This document shows positions 41,499-52,182 of a stretch of DNA of 64,000 bases, piece after piece. The DNA is from Fulvia fulva. Its lineage: Eukaryota > Ascomycota > Dothideomycetes > Mycosphaerellales > Mycosphaerellaceae. The notes under the pieces were generated by a model. It had not been told where the DNA came from and searched no databases. It saw only the letters and a program-made list of their open reading frames with translations. Each line of letters opens with the position of its first letter. Position 1 is the stretch's first letter. A program made the position numbers and the translations under genes. Location: positions 4,402,001 to 4,466,000 of the forward strand of contig NC_063016.1 of NCBI RefSeq assembly GCF_020509005.1, written 5' to 3'.

Positions 41499-44022
41499 CT
41501 AGGGCGTTTCGGCACTCCCACTGCTCTGCGCTGCCTCATCCTCACCGCTCAACAAATTCGACTTATCCTGCAGCCTCATCTCCTCCCACATCTTCAGCAA
41601 GTCCTCCATCTCATATTGACCCCTCTCAATATACCGCCGCTGCCCACCCTGCAGTATCTCGTCAATGCCCTGCGTAGCATCACTATCATCCGTGTACAAG
41701 GGCCTCCACGAGTTATCATTGACAATCTGCAACATCTGCAGCGCACTGTCCGGCAGTGTGATGTTCAGAGCAGTGGCAGCGCGGTACATCATCCTGACCA
41801 CGGCGCGAGGATTCATGTGCTGCATCCCAGCACTGAGCATGCATCGGAAGCACTCTTCAAACGCCGGCTTGAGCTCCGCGACGGAGGGAGCGTGCTCGGC
41901 TCGTTGGATATCGGCGCTGCATTGCCGTGTCTTTTGTTGAAGATCCGTGATGAAGATGAAGCTTGCTAAGCCCATGGCGTGTATGATGAAGGGCGTGTTG
42001 ATCTTCAGTCCGTAAGTCTCGCGAAAGTCTCGAGCGACAGTGGCAGCTTGGCCAGCATATTGCAGGGCTTGTTGGCGCAGGTGGTCTCGGAGTTGGCCGG
42101 CGTTGTGGTTGCCTATTGCGTCGTTGTTGCTGGTTGAGTTTGACTCGGCGAACAGGATCTCAGATGTTTTGATGTGGAGGGTCATCATGATGCTGAGATA
42201 TTCAGCGCTGAGATGAGGTTATTGAGGTTGCCGACCGGGTCAGCTGGGCGTACTTACTGCAATTCGTATAGGCCCCATGTCATGATTTTCTTGTATTGGA
42301 GAGATTCTGGGAGATCAAAGTACCATTGGCGCAAGCGGGTCGCAAGGTTTCCCGTCTGTTGTGCGAAATCTGCAGGTGTTGGTTGCGACTGGTGAGATAA
42401 AAGGGCCTGGCATACTTCCTTCAGTATTGTTGCAAGCCTACATCGGTAACGTAACTGGATATTCATATGATACCTGGGAGTAGAGTGAGATGGAAGCAGA
42501 TGGCAAAGTCGTGGGTCATCCTGCAATCGCTTACGGTATAGGCTCGCGTCTGAAATCCCCAGCAGTCCAGTAGATGACCGTGTCTGGCAAGACCTCATCA
42601 AGGTTAAGTGCGTCGTACGATGCATATGTGAATGAGTACGATCGAGCAAGGAGCGTGAAATGAAAGATACTGTGAGAGTCAGCACGGCCGTTGGGCGACA
42701 GTCGCGGGCTACTGACAGCTCCATGCAAATCGTTGTTGCCGCGAGTATGCGTTTGGTGCGAGTGTCTTCTGGTCCGACGACATCGTGGTCATTGTGCGCG
42801 TCCAAGAAGGAGTGTCGAAGACTGACTGCCGAAGCCAGAAGCGTGCCGGCAAGAGCCTCTTTGCCACGAAGCGTAGCGCTGTACGACTAGCATTAGCACT
42901 GTGTACACGCCATGAAGCAAGTGCTCTTCTTACTCCAAATGCATGATATTCAAGGCCTGCATGTTTGTGACCGAGCCCTTCCCTTCCTCTAGGTCCCAAA
43001 GCCGTATCGCTTCTCGGTGAAAACGTTCCCCACGAGTGGCAAGGTTTCCGGCTTGGGTGAATGCCACATCAGTTTCGGAGTATTGCTACTTCTTATCAGT
43101 GCGAACCCAGCAGTTTGGATGCATGGAAGTGAAAGTTACCGAAGCAAGTGACGATATGGCATTTATAAGCAGGGGAGAGCAATATCGGGCATTCACGTCT
43201 CCGCTCCTCATGTCGCGCAGAAACAAGCGTGGCTCAACGAATCTCCAGGACGTGTTCGAGAGCGTGAAGAAGACCGAGACCAATTGCGATATCGAATCAC
43301 TGTCCATCAGTTCCGTCCACGGCCTCGCTGGCACCCAGTACTTCGGATCGAGGTCTGTTTCCATGGGACTGCTTGAAGCTCCGGGAGCCGCGCCGATAGC
43401 ATCGAGAAATGGTTCTCGTTGCATGGAAGGGTTAACCTCGCACAGGATATCTATGACATCTCCAAGGGAGATGGTGCTGTCCAGCAGTGATCTGCAATCG
43501 TTCTTCGTCGGAAGTGTGATTGATGACTGGGGACTAAGCACCCGTGCTGCCACAGCTTTGACTTCTTCCAAGGACGCAGTGGATTGCGCAAGTAGAACCA
43601 GGAAATTCTGCCGCAGCTGCTGTTCACGTGTCACGTTGACTGGGCGTTGTAGTTCTGCCTGCCGGAGTTCCCTCAATATCGTATGAGGCATTTGCCCGTT
43701 ACGTATTCTGCGGAAGACGTCCAGTGCTCGGTGTTCGTTCTTTGGATGGGCCAGAATCTCGTATATGCTTTGTAGGTCCTGGTGCGCTTGCGAAAGTTCC
43801 TCATATTTACGCTTGTGGGCCTGCTGTCGCGTTTCGTTCTCCTCTGGCTTTGTGACGTATATACACTCGATCTCGCGTTTCGCACATGCCGCGCATGGCT
43901 GTTCGCCGTTACACTGCGATCAACATGTCAGCTCATGCCATGGCATTTGGGTCAATAGGCTCGCTCATACTTTGGTTCGCTTTGAGCGACAGAATTGGCA
44001 AGCCGCGGGCACTGCCTGTCTT
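41499..44022 (-). CDS. Zn2Cys6 fungal transcription factor, multi-exon
   Basis: Exons read by frame continuity: 44022-43971 (5' end unresolved), 43913-43140, 43085-42934, 42878-42717, 42669-42535, 42473-42258, 42207-41499. Introns are 47-61 bp, with GTATGA, GTAACT, GTAAGA, GTCAGT, GTAAGC and GTAAGT donors. The zinc cluster CQFCRSKRTK-C-NGEQPCAACAKREIEC has canonical 2-6-5-2-6 spacing and is split by the first intron just before its third Cys. A coiled-coil linker follows (KRKYEELSQAHQDLQSIYEIL). The middle has the fungal-specific TF domain (SPLLINAISSLASQYSE, LAGTLLASAVSLRHSFLD). The six 3' exons sum to 716 codons including the stop. It should be a nuclear regulator; its targets are unknown. 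An upstream exon must supply the start: an in-frame TAA lies a few codons before the cluster, and CTTGTAG just 5' of 44022 is a good acceptor. Confidence 0.85.
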
Positions 44023-45812
44023 CTACAAGCGCACAAGTATTAGCCTTAATCGACCTGCACCTAGCTTTGGCTCAGCGACTGGTGCTGAACATGAGCGCGG
44101 TGCGCACATCTCTTCGCCAAGGCATACTTCGCCTTCTCGATAGAATCAAGCAGAAGTCTGTTGGGCTCCATAATCGAGACTCTGCACGTACTGCTATTCA
44201 AGACCACCGAGCTGGGCGAAGTGGAAGAGATTGACTATCTGCAGCTCTGAAGATCGATGCCAGGTATGCAAGGACAGAGTGTCCTCCGGTCACAATTCGG
44301 CAGTACATGTATTTCTGTGACAGGTTGACGTAACCATTACCGCCCTGTAGACTGACATGACGTTTAGCAGTAGGAGATGCAGCCGTGAAGAGTCCTTCCA
44401 GGGGGCAGGCGCGGACCGGCGGGCTGGTCAACCAGCAGCCAGCAAAGAACAGGTTAGGCATGTGACTAGGGGTCGGAGGAGCTTCCGAGGAGGTGCATCT
44501 CGACTTGCAGGACTGCTGGCAATGCCATCGAGCTCTGCTGTGATGTGCCTTTCTAGAGAATTATCAGTAAACGAGTCTCTTTGCTACCATGCGTCGCCCT
44601 CCGGAGGGCCAGTCCATGGGTTTACCGCTCGAAGCAGCAAGACACTCCGTCAGCTATGCTCAGGATAAGTACACCGAGATAAATCGACGAAGACTGCTAG
44701 TATGAGGATGGACCACGCGCGTGCTCAGGCCAAAGCCACTGTACATTGGTTCACCGGGAACCACATGTAGTGCTCAGTGCCAAGGATGTTGACCATGCTC
44801 GACCATCTTGAGGAGGACCTCGACTCGAAGTGAGCAAGGGGTGTCGCACTTCGTGGACGTCCCGCCACGTCGACAGTGGTTGTTCGTGACGTGATATGGG
44901 CAGCGCAGGCGATTGAGCAGCTCTTGGTGTTCTGCGGGCATATACTGTATGCTATCGCCGTTCGTGAGCGCTTTGGCGGACTCGGTAGGAGGACGTAGCG
45001 AAGGGACACCCATCCTGGGATTCGGCGGCTGGCTCTGGAATTGAAGCATGATACCCATTGGTAGACTACTCCGGAGGCCAGCCCCACGATCTGTCCTAGG
45101 CGCTTGCCATCTTTGTCTTGATGAGATATTCAGGATTGTATGGATCTATGCCAGATGTGTATAGACCTGCCCCGGGTTGCACTCGTCCAGCGCTCCCATT
45201 CCATCGCCCGCACCATGACCGAGACGACGAAGACGTATGTAAGGATGAAGAGGACGATGGATCTGACTGTGCTCGTCAACAGCGTGTGGTCGAAGCTGCA
45301 AGGTTCTGTGCCTGCTTTCTCCCATACCATGCCCACAGAGAGACGTCCGAGACGACGGTCGGGCAAGGCGAATCTGATCTTAGTCCTGGCGAGGGTCCTG
45401 CGCTCGGCTTGTCATGTACAAATACATGTAGCAGGAGGTGAGTTTACACGGGTTGAATGGTGTTTCGGAGCACGGGGCGTGAAACAACCACGGAGCATAC
45501 CTGGTACATTGGATAGAACTAGACCAATCACAAGTGTCGACACGAGCTCGACGCGTTCCCACGCGGGCTGAGGTCACACGTCACAGGCTCACAGCTTCCC
45601 TTCCCGTTCTTTCGGATGTCCCCACCTCTAATCCTTGCACTCTTCTTGCAGTGACACGGCATACGGCATGCACGGCCAGACCGGTGGCCTCGTCGCCTCC
45701 TCTCCCGAGCTCGTCATCAGCATGTCGCTACAGTCGATACATGTAATCGCTCCATCACACTGCCCGAGCAGCAGCAGCAGCAGCAGCATCCCAGGTGACG
45801 AGCAACACCCTA
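44023..45812. other. Intergenic, possibly with small unresolved genes
   Basis: It should contain the 5' exon of the Zn2Cys6 gene and the promoter of the next gene. A minus-strand ATG frame at 44774-45058 (94 codons, no known domain) and a minus-strand hydrophobic segment at 45130-45366 (RSIVLFILTYVFVVSVMVRA) might be exons of one small membrane protein. No splice model was convincing. Confidence 0.35.
45767..45789. repeat. (AGC)n microsatellite
   Basis: About seven AGC units, 25 bp upstream of the start codon of the UPC2-like gene. Confidence 0.8.
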
Positions 45813-47027
45813 ATGCCGTCGAAGCGCAGCCACACCAAGTCGCGGCTGGGATGTCAGCAGTGCAAGAACGGCCGCATACGCTGCGATGAAGTGGCGCCGT
45901 GTTGCGGAAATTGTGGCAAGAGTGGTATGGACTGCTCGTTCAAATCTTGGAAACCTGCCATGTACAACGTGCAGGTCTGGGATGCCCAGAAGGACCTCGC
46001 CCGCATCAATCTGCGACCACAGAGTAGCTCCGCCGCTACCAACACAAACACCAACACGGACGCGGAGTCCTACACCTCCGTCGGCCAGCTGGCAGGCGGC
46101 TACTCCCTGCACGACCTGGGCTTGATGCACTACTTCACACTGCACAGCAGCCAGACCCTGGACGCCATCAACAGTGTGCAGTATCACCACATCTGGCAGC
46201 ACGATGTGCCCATGCTCGCACAGAGCAATGCCTTCCTCATGCATGCACTGCTGTCCTTCGCGGCAGCACACCGCTCTACCACTCTGGGACCGACCAGTAT
46301 GCAGGATCTCCAGTCATCACGATCCCACTACGGCAAGGCATTGGAGAATTTTCGACAGGCAGTAACCACAGTCACAGCCCAGCAGGCTGACGCAATGATG
46401 TGCTTTTGTACCCTAATCAGTTTCATAACCTTACGCTTCGACACCGTGCAACCTTCTGCTGGCCAGGATTCCATCGATGCATTCATCAACTTGCTCAGAG
46501 TCTTACAGAGCTCCATTGGCGTGCTCACCTCTATCAAACGACATCTTCAGCTTAGCGTCGTTGGTGGTTTGCTAGCGCACACTCGTCAGAACCAGCAGCA
46601 CCAGATATCTTCCGTGGTTGCCACCTCACTCGGATCACTTGAGCGCCTTGTCTTGACACGACATGTCGAGTTTGGTCTCACTGCTAGCGCAAGTGCAGCA
46701 ATACATGATTGCCTTGGGAAATTGCGCCAGTTCTACACCATGACCAACCCACGACCAACCTCGTGGGCCCATCTATTATCATGGCCAATTCAAGTTGGAC
46801 AGTCAAAGCATGCAGCAGAATTTCTGTCTTTACTGGAAAGACGCAACGCCGTTGCCTTATGCCTAGTTGCACACTGGACTGTGGCAGCTGTGCATGCACC
46901 ACAAAAGTGGTATGTCGGAGACTGGCCCAACCGTCTGCTCCTCGCCATCAGACGACAGACACATGGTATTGGACTCGACGATGTCATGAGATGGCCACTT
47001 CGTGAGACGGTCGGCACATTTGCTTGA
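45813..47027 (+). CDS. Zn2Cys6 transcription factor, sterol-uptake-control (UPC2) type
   Basis: 404 residues, a single exon; ATG 45813 gives MPSKRSHTKSRLGC. The N-terminus has the UPC2-like arrangement, a basic HTKSRLGCQQCKNGRIRC followed by DEVAPCCGNCGKSGMDC: two Zn-binding Cys triplets with one extra residue in the central loop. The rest is the short fungal-specific domain of this family: LMHYFTLHSSQTL, FLMHALLSFAAAHRS, HYGKALENFRQAV, DAMMCFCTLISFITL, and the C-terminal WPNRLLLAIRRQTHG. UPC2 itself controls ergosterol genes, but most fungal paralogues of this architecture have other or unknown targets, so the sterol role is not claimed here. It ends 53 bp from the convergent alcohol dehydrogenase pseudogene. 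Confidence 0.88.
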   Translation: MPSKRSHTKSRLGCQQCKNGRIRCDEVAPCCGNCGKSGMDCSFKSWKPAMYNVQVWDAQKDLARINLRPQSSSAATNTNTNTDAESYTSVGQLAGGYSLHDLGLMHYFTLHSSQTLDAINSVQYHHIWQHDVPMLAQSNAFLMHALLSFAAAHRSTTLGPTSMQDLQSSRSHYGKALENFRQAVTTVTAQQADAMMCFCTLISFITLRFDTVQPSAGQDSIDAFINLLRVLQSSIGVLTSIKRHLQLSVVGGLLAHTRQNQQHQISSVVATSLGSLERLVLTRHVEFGLTASASAAIHDCLGKLRQFYTMTNPRPTSWAHLLSWPIQVGQSKHAAEFLSLLERRNAVALCLVAHWTVAAVHAPQKWYVGDWPNRLLLAIRRQTHGIGLDDVMRWPLRETVGTFA

Positions 47028-47080
47028 TCTCGTCGTGCGATTCGAGTAGTGACATCATTCGAGCGATAGGAGCCATTTTC

Positions 47081-48195
47081 CTAGACAATCTGCACGCATA
47101 CCTTGCCTATGTGCTGTCCCGACCCAAGATATGCATAAGCTTCCTTCACCTGGTCCAAGGAGAAAATCTTGTCGTCGACCACTGGCTTCAGGCTGTCCGG
47201 GCTCGCCGCGATCAATTTGCACATGTCTTCCATCTGAGTACGACTACCAACCCATACACCACGCGCAGTGAACAGACCTTTCCAAAGTCTAGAATTGTAG
47301 GCAACAGGCTCGACTCACTCTGCCCGCCCACGGATCCTACAATGCTGATCGTGCCATCAAGCTTGACACTTTGAACGATTTGCGCCAGAGTAGTAGGGCC
47401 ACCCGCTTCGATCACGAGATCGACGCCTTCTCCTCCCGTCAAGCTCTTGGCAATGTCACCGCAGTCGTTGCTCGTGCGGTAGTTGAGAACGTGGTCAGCA
47501 CCCAGCTTCTTCAGTAGCTCGGCTTTCTCGTTCGAGCTGGTTGTGGCAATCACCTTGCCTCCCGTCGCGTTCGCAAATTGTAGCGCGAACAGGCTTACAC
47601 GTCAAGAGCCATTGCCCAGCGGAGAATGACTTTCCCACCATTCCAAACAACGCATTCCAGGCCGTCAAACCTGCACAGCTCAACGTAGCAGCTTCGACAA
47701 AGCTCAAGCCTTCCGGCATCATGACCAGACCCTGCTCATCAAACACGCCATGAGTATGCAGTGTGCCATCCAAAGAGCCTCCGAGTCCAGTTCTGGCTGT
47801 TTTTGCAGTCATCGAGCCGGCCATCAAGCCCTGATGGTGACCACTTTATCGCCAGTCTTGAAGCGTGTCACATGCTTTCCGACTGCCATTACTGTGCCCG
47901 CGCCGTCTGATCCAGGCACAACATTGGGCTTCAGATCGAACGGATAGCTGCCTTCGATGATCATGAATCATGATATCGCGGTACTATTGTGTCGTCAGAG
48001 AATGTGAAGAAGCGTCGCGGTCGGTCGATTGGCTCACGTTCAGCGATGCGGCATGGACTGCACTACAATGTCAGTCCGGGTTGCCATTCCATGAATGGTG
48101 TGGAATGTCCTATCCTGAACAAGCACTTGGCCGCAATGAAGCGAATTTGTGCCGTCATGGCCCATCACGCTCCACTGCTTGCAGGTGCCTGCCAT
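47081..48195 (-). pseudogene. Zinc-type alcohol dehydrogenase-like (MDR) pseudogene
   Basis: The order of a medium-chain dehydrogenase/quinone oxidoreductase is clear from ATG 48195 (MAGTCKQWSVMGHDG) through [88 protein letters not shown] and IFSLDQVKEAYAYLGSGQH to TAG at 47081. One intron (GTGAGC...CAATAG, about 47990-48040) is plausible. The frame breaks at several places: near 48100; near 47965 (ATGATTC duplication-like insertion); near 47835 (lost residues before LMAGS); near 47600, where the dinucleotide-binding GxGxxG codons are deleted; and near 47255 (one-base shift). Without the NAD(P) motif it cannot be a working enzyme. Confidence 0.85.
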
Positions 48196-48765
48196 TCTGC
48201 ACACGCTTGGGGGGATTCTTCACGTTGAGAACACTGTCAACGCAGGAACACACATGGAACGACAAAGAGAGCATCTGGGTTGCTGAGAAATCCTAATTGA
48301 TCCCGTCGAGACACAGGTTTGTCAGCTGCTTGTTGCCCTTCAATCGCAGCTCGGATCCATCAGGTTGCAGTAAAGATCGACAGGATATTATTGTACTATC
48401 AGAAAGACTTGAGGGGCACAAAGCACGTGCATGGTCGTCATTATGGATAGATCAGGATCAGTCGCATCACTTGTGCCAGACAAGGTTTCAAATCCAAATG
48501 AGTACAGACATACAGACAACGACAGGTCTGTAGCATCGCAGCATCACCGTAAGGTTCCCACGACCTATGATGTATATGAATATCGATCGACTTTGCGTGT
48601 ACTTCTTCGCAGTACTCTACTCATTACCCCTGCATACAAAAGCAGCAGTTATCTGCACACCAAATCCGGCACATCAGACTGCTTCGGAGACGTAGACCCA
48701 TTTCTCGTGATACCTTAGGCCAAGGTACCGTCTTCTCACGCCGAAAATTCTTCATGGTAGTGGCT
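48196..48765. other. Intergenic
   Basis: Between the dehydrogenase pseudogene and the 3' end of the potassium transporter. No protein-like frame found. Confidence 0.5.
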
Positions 48766-51310
48766 TCAAACGTCCATCACGAAGCCAATCTCCACCAGAC
48801 GATCCGTGTGCACTTTCACATTCGCCATCTTGTTCCTCGTGTTCTCGCGTATAAAGAGAAACATCTTCAGCAGTAGCCTTCGCCAGAGATTCGTATTGGG
48901 GGCTACGTGCATCTCTTCCTTGCCGATAATGTATAGGACACGATGCTCGTAAGCTTGCTGGAGGTGGAGAAGGTCCAGCGGCATTGACTCTCCGGTATTA
49001 GCATGCAGTGCAACCTCCCTCGGCGGCTGGTCTCGAGATGGCGACTTCTCGTCTTGGATTGGTGATGCGTTCGAGGCAGTCGCTGTTGGTGTTGTGCCTG
49101 GGTGGATGCGATCTTGGAGAGCATGTTCGCGAATGATGTCTGTGTTTGGGTCATGTCAGCATCGCGAAATGATGCATCTGAGCCAAAGCCAAAGGGACGA
49201 TACGTACAATCTCTGATTCGGCCATAGATGAGTGACGCCAAATCTGGAGTCACGACCTCGTCCATGTACCCATACCGGGCGACCACACGGAAGCAGTTCG
49301 GCAATCTGTCCAGCTTTTGTACAATGTATCGCTCGTCTTCGGGTACGGTCGGTGATTCTAGCGGCCTAAGGTGGAAGAAGATAGTGACGTCGGGCTTGCT
49401 GACCAGCTTGCTGACGAATTGACTGAAGATGATAGGGCACTTCTCGCCCCCTTTGTCGAAGAAGATACCAAGACCTTTGGTGATCGAAAGTGCCTCGCCT
49501 CCCTTGCCCTCACTATTAGTGGCAAGACGAAGTCTGCTCTGCTCTTCGACTTTGACATAGTGAGAAAGTGGCTGGCGATCTTGCCTTTCGGCACGCCACT
49601 GCTGCTCTTTACCGAAGCGCCAGAGAATGAATAGAGCAGCGAGAACAGCTGACAACGTGATGGTGAACCAAGCGCCACTGGGGACTTTGACCAGAGCAGA
49701 GGAGAGGAAAGCGCTGTCCATCGCAAAGAATACCAGCTATGGCACAGCCACCAGCCAGGGTGACAAGCGCCATACAAGAAGGGCCGCCAGACTGGTCATC
49801 TGCGTATCGAAGAAAGTGACGAACATAACGCAGACACCATACGCTTGGCCAAGACTGTTGGTGTTTCGAAACACTGCTGTGATGATGACGGTACCAATGC
49901 ACAAAAGGTAGTTGGCCACAGGAACATACAGCTGACTGTGCACCGTCTTCGATGTGTGTTTAACCTGAATCTGCGGGAAGTAGGACAACTTGACAATCTG
50001 AGCGATAAGCTGAAACGTGGCTGTAATGATGGCCTGCGATGCCACAATAGCGGCCAATATAGCGAAGACCATGCTCAAGATCAGACAGTCGGGAGGAGCG
50101 GTGTCGAAGACTGGATATGCGTATGCCTCCGGCTTGACTGCCAAGTAGGCCGCTTGTCCGATGTAGGTGAGCAAAAGGCACGGCAGACACCAGCAGAGCC
50201 AACTGATCTGGATAGCGTGCATGCTGAAAGCACCCAGATCTGCGAAAAGCGCCTCGACTCCGGTGAAAGCCAGAAGGACTCCACCAAGGGAATGCCAGCC
50301 CTCTTCACCATGACGGACCAGGTACCTGAATGCCTCCCCTGGGTTGAAGGCGACGAAGACTCCCGCATCGTAGTTCACCAGGTTGTAGATACCAAACGCT
50401 GCCAAGAGACCTAGCCAGATGATCACAATCGGAGCAAAGACCGTTCCCAGCTTACCAGTACCAAAGGGCTGGATCACGAACAGCAGGACCAGGATACCAC
50501 AGGTCGTGCCGACCACAGCACCGTTGCTTATGGAGGGCACAATGACATTCAGTCCTTGAACAGCTCCAAGCACAGATTGAGCTGGAGTTAGCACTCCATC
50601 GGACATGACCATCGTGACTGCAAAGACCCCCATGATCTTCAGCAAAGCCTTGAATGTCTTGCTATGTTCCACCGTCTTGCGAATCTGCCTGTTCGCAGGA
50701 CGCAGCTCACTTGTCTGATATCTTTCCATCTTGACCAATGGCTCTTCGCGCACATCTCGGTGCGTGATATTGGCGTATCTTGACAGTAGCGAGTAGCACG
50801 AGAATGTTCCACCTTCGCCTTCGTTGTCCGCGTTCAGAATGATGAAGACATACTTGATTGTGACTATCATAATCAGAGACCAGAGAATTAAAGACAGAAC
50901 GCCAATCACATCTTGACGGGAGGGTGGCGCTGTGAAGACGCCGGAGAAGACATAGAGTGGTGATGTGCCAATGTCGCCGTAGATGACACCAATGCTTTGG
51001 TAGGCCAGGAGGAACAATTGCGTGCCTTTGAAGGTCTGCTTCTTCTTGAAGTCGCCAGGATGGCGGAGACCAGCTTCGTTGTCGTCATCGAGGTCGCTCG
51101 CGTTGATAGAGCGTGCACGCGAGATGCGCGTGGCATTCGAGACTCTGCGGCTGAAGATCTATTCCGCATCTTAGCATAGTCATTTCTGAATATTGATGCA
51201 CTTACGATGCCGTCGTCAAAATCTACACTTGTGGAGGTCACAAGGTTTCCTGGACGAGATCGAGTTGGCTCGAGTCGTGGCTCCTGGAATTGGATGTTCG
51301 TGTTCGCCAT
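48766..51310 (-). pseudogene. HAK/KUP-type potassium transporter with an in-frame nonsense codon
   Basis: Exons 51310-51206, 51158-49208 and 49139-48766 (introns GTAAGT...AATAG, 47 bp, and GTACGT...CACAG, 68 bp) join in frame to 809 codons, the family's normal length. Landmarks: GVIYGDIGTSPLYVFSGVF, NADNEGEGGTFSCYSLLSRY, VMSDGVLTPAQSVLGAVQG, LFADLGAFS, ANYLLCIGTVIITAVFRNT, LSSALVKVPSGAWFT, and the C-terminal ARYGYMDEV and VHTDRLVEIGFVMDV. These are high-affinity plasma-membrane K+ uptake proteins with 10-14 helices. Codon 509 is TAG (49737-49739) inside the conserved VP-W-LVFF stretch, where related proteins normally have Trp. A single CpA-to-TpA change of TGG explains it. Everything downstream is intact, so the lesion is recent, a polymorphism, or a sequencing error. 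Confidence 0.85.
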
Positions 51311-52182
51311 GTTGCGAGGTCTCGTGTGGTGGTGTCAGTGCAACCAAGTATCAGCCGATGTTATTGAACACCAGCAAAGTAAGTCTGTAGCCTGCCGTAG
51401 ACGAAGAAATTGTTCATCAACATTGGGGCGATATAGTGTCGCGGGAAGTGTGTCGCGGTCTGAGTTGTGTGTAGCAGCCAGAAGACAAGAGACAGCCTGC
51501 CAAAGGAAAAAGATCAAGCTCCAGGCGAAGCTTAAATACGACCACCTAACAGACCGCATGGCCCGCAACGCTTCCACGTGCTGTCGAACCGAGTACACAT
51601 GGCTTTGAGATGTGAGGCTTTCATTGGAGCGATAAGCAAATCGGAAGCTGTGAAAGGGCTACGCTGCGGCCGGAGGTTCTCATCGTTGTGTACCATTCTT
51701 TCGGCACTGCCTTTCGATCATGCTTCCAGAGTAGCAGGCACTGTGATCCAGTAGCGAATATGTTGGTACATCTCCTGCTGTTTGACACCAACTTGATGCC
51801 GTATATCGTTTGAAAGATTTGACTCCCAAACCCGTGGTCTCGTATAGGATCAGCTACGAAGCCCAGGATCAGCTGGCTTTGGCGGGTTGCGCGATTTATG
51901 GTAGCATGGGCTGGAACGGTCACAGCGCGGCTGCAAGCGTGTCGCATCGCATAGTATTACACGCGTCCTGCGGCTAAAAGCGCTGTCAGCGTCCATCAAT
52001 GCCGAAATGTAGGGAACGAGTCCGTACATGCATGTAGTCCCGAATATGGCTTGGCCGAAAAGCAAGCAGCGGACGTCGCATCTACATCGGCGGCGGTGGA
52101 CAGTCAACCGACGGCACATAGTAAATGATACAGCCATCAGACCAATGTGATCCAATTGAAGACAGCTTCCAGATCGTCAACG
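51311..52182. other. Intergenic
   Basis: Upstream of the potassium transporter and downstream of the HET gene. Only short meaningless frames. Confidence 0.5.

Noticed and set aside
45795..45812. Upstream GTG start for the UPC2-like regulator
   Set aside because: ATG at 45813 directly precedes the family's basic HTKSRxGC segment; a GTG start is not expected in a fungal nuclear gene.
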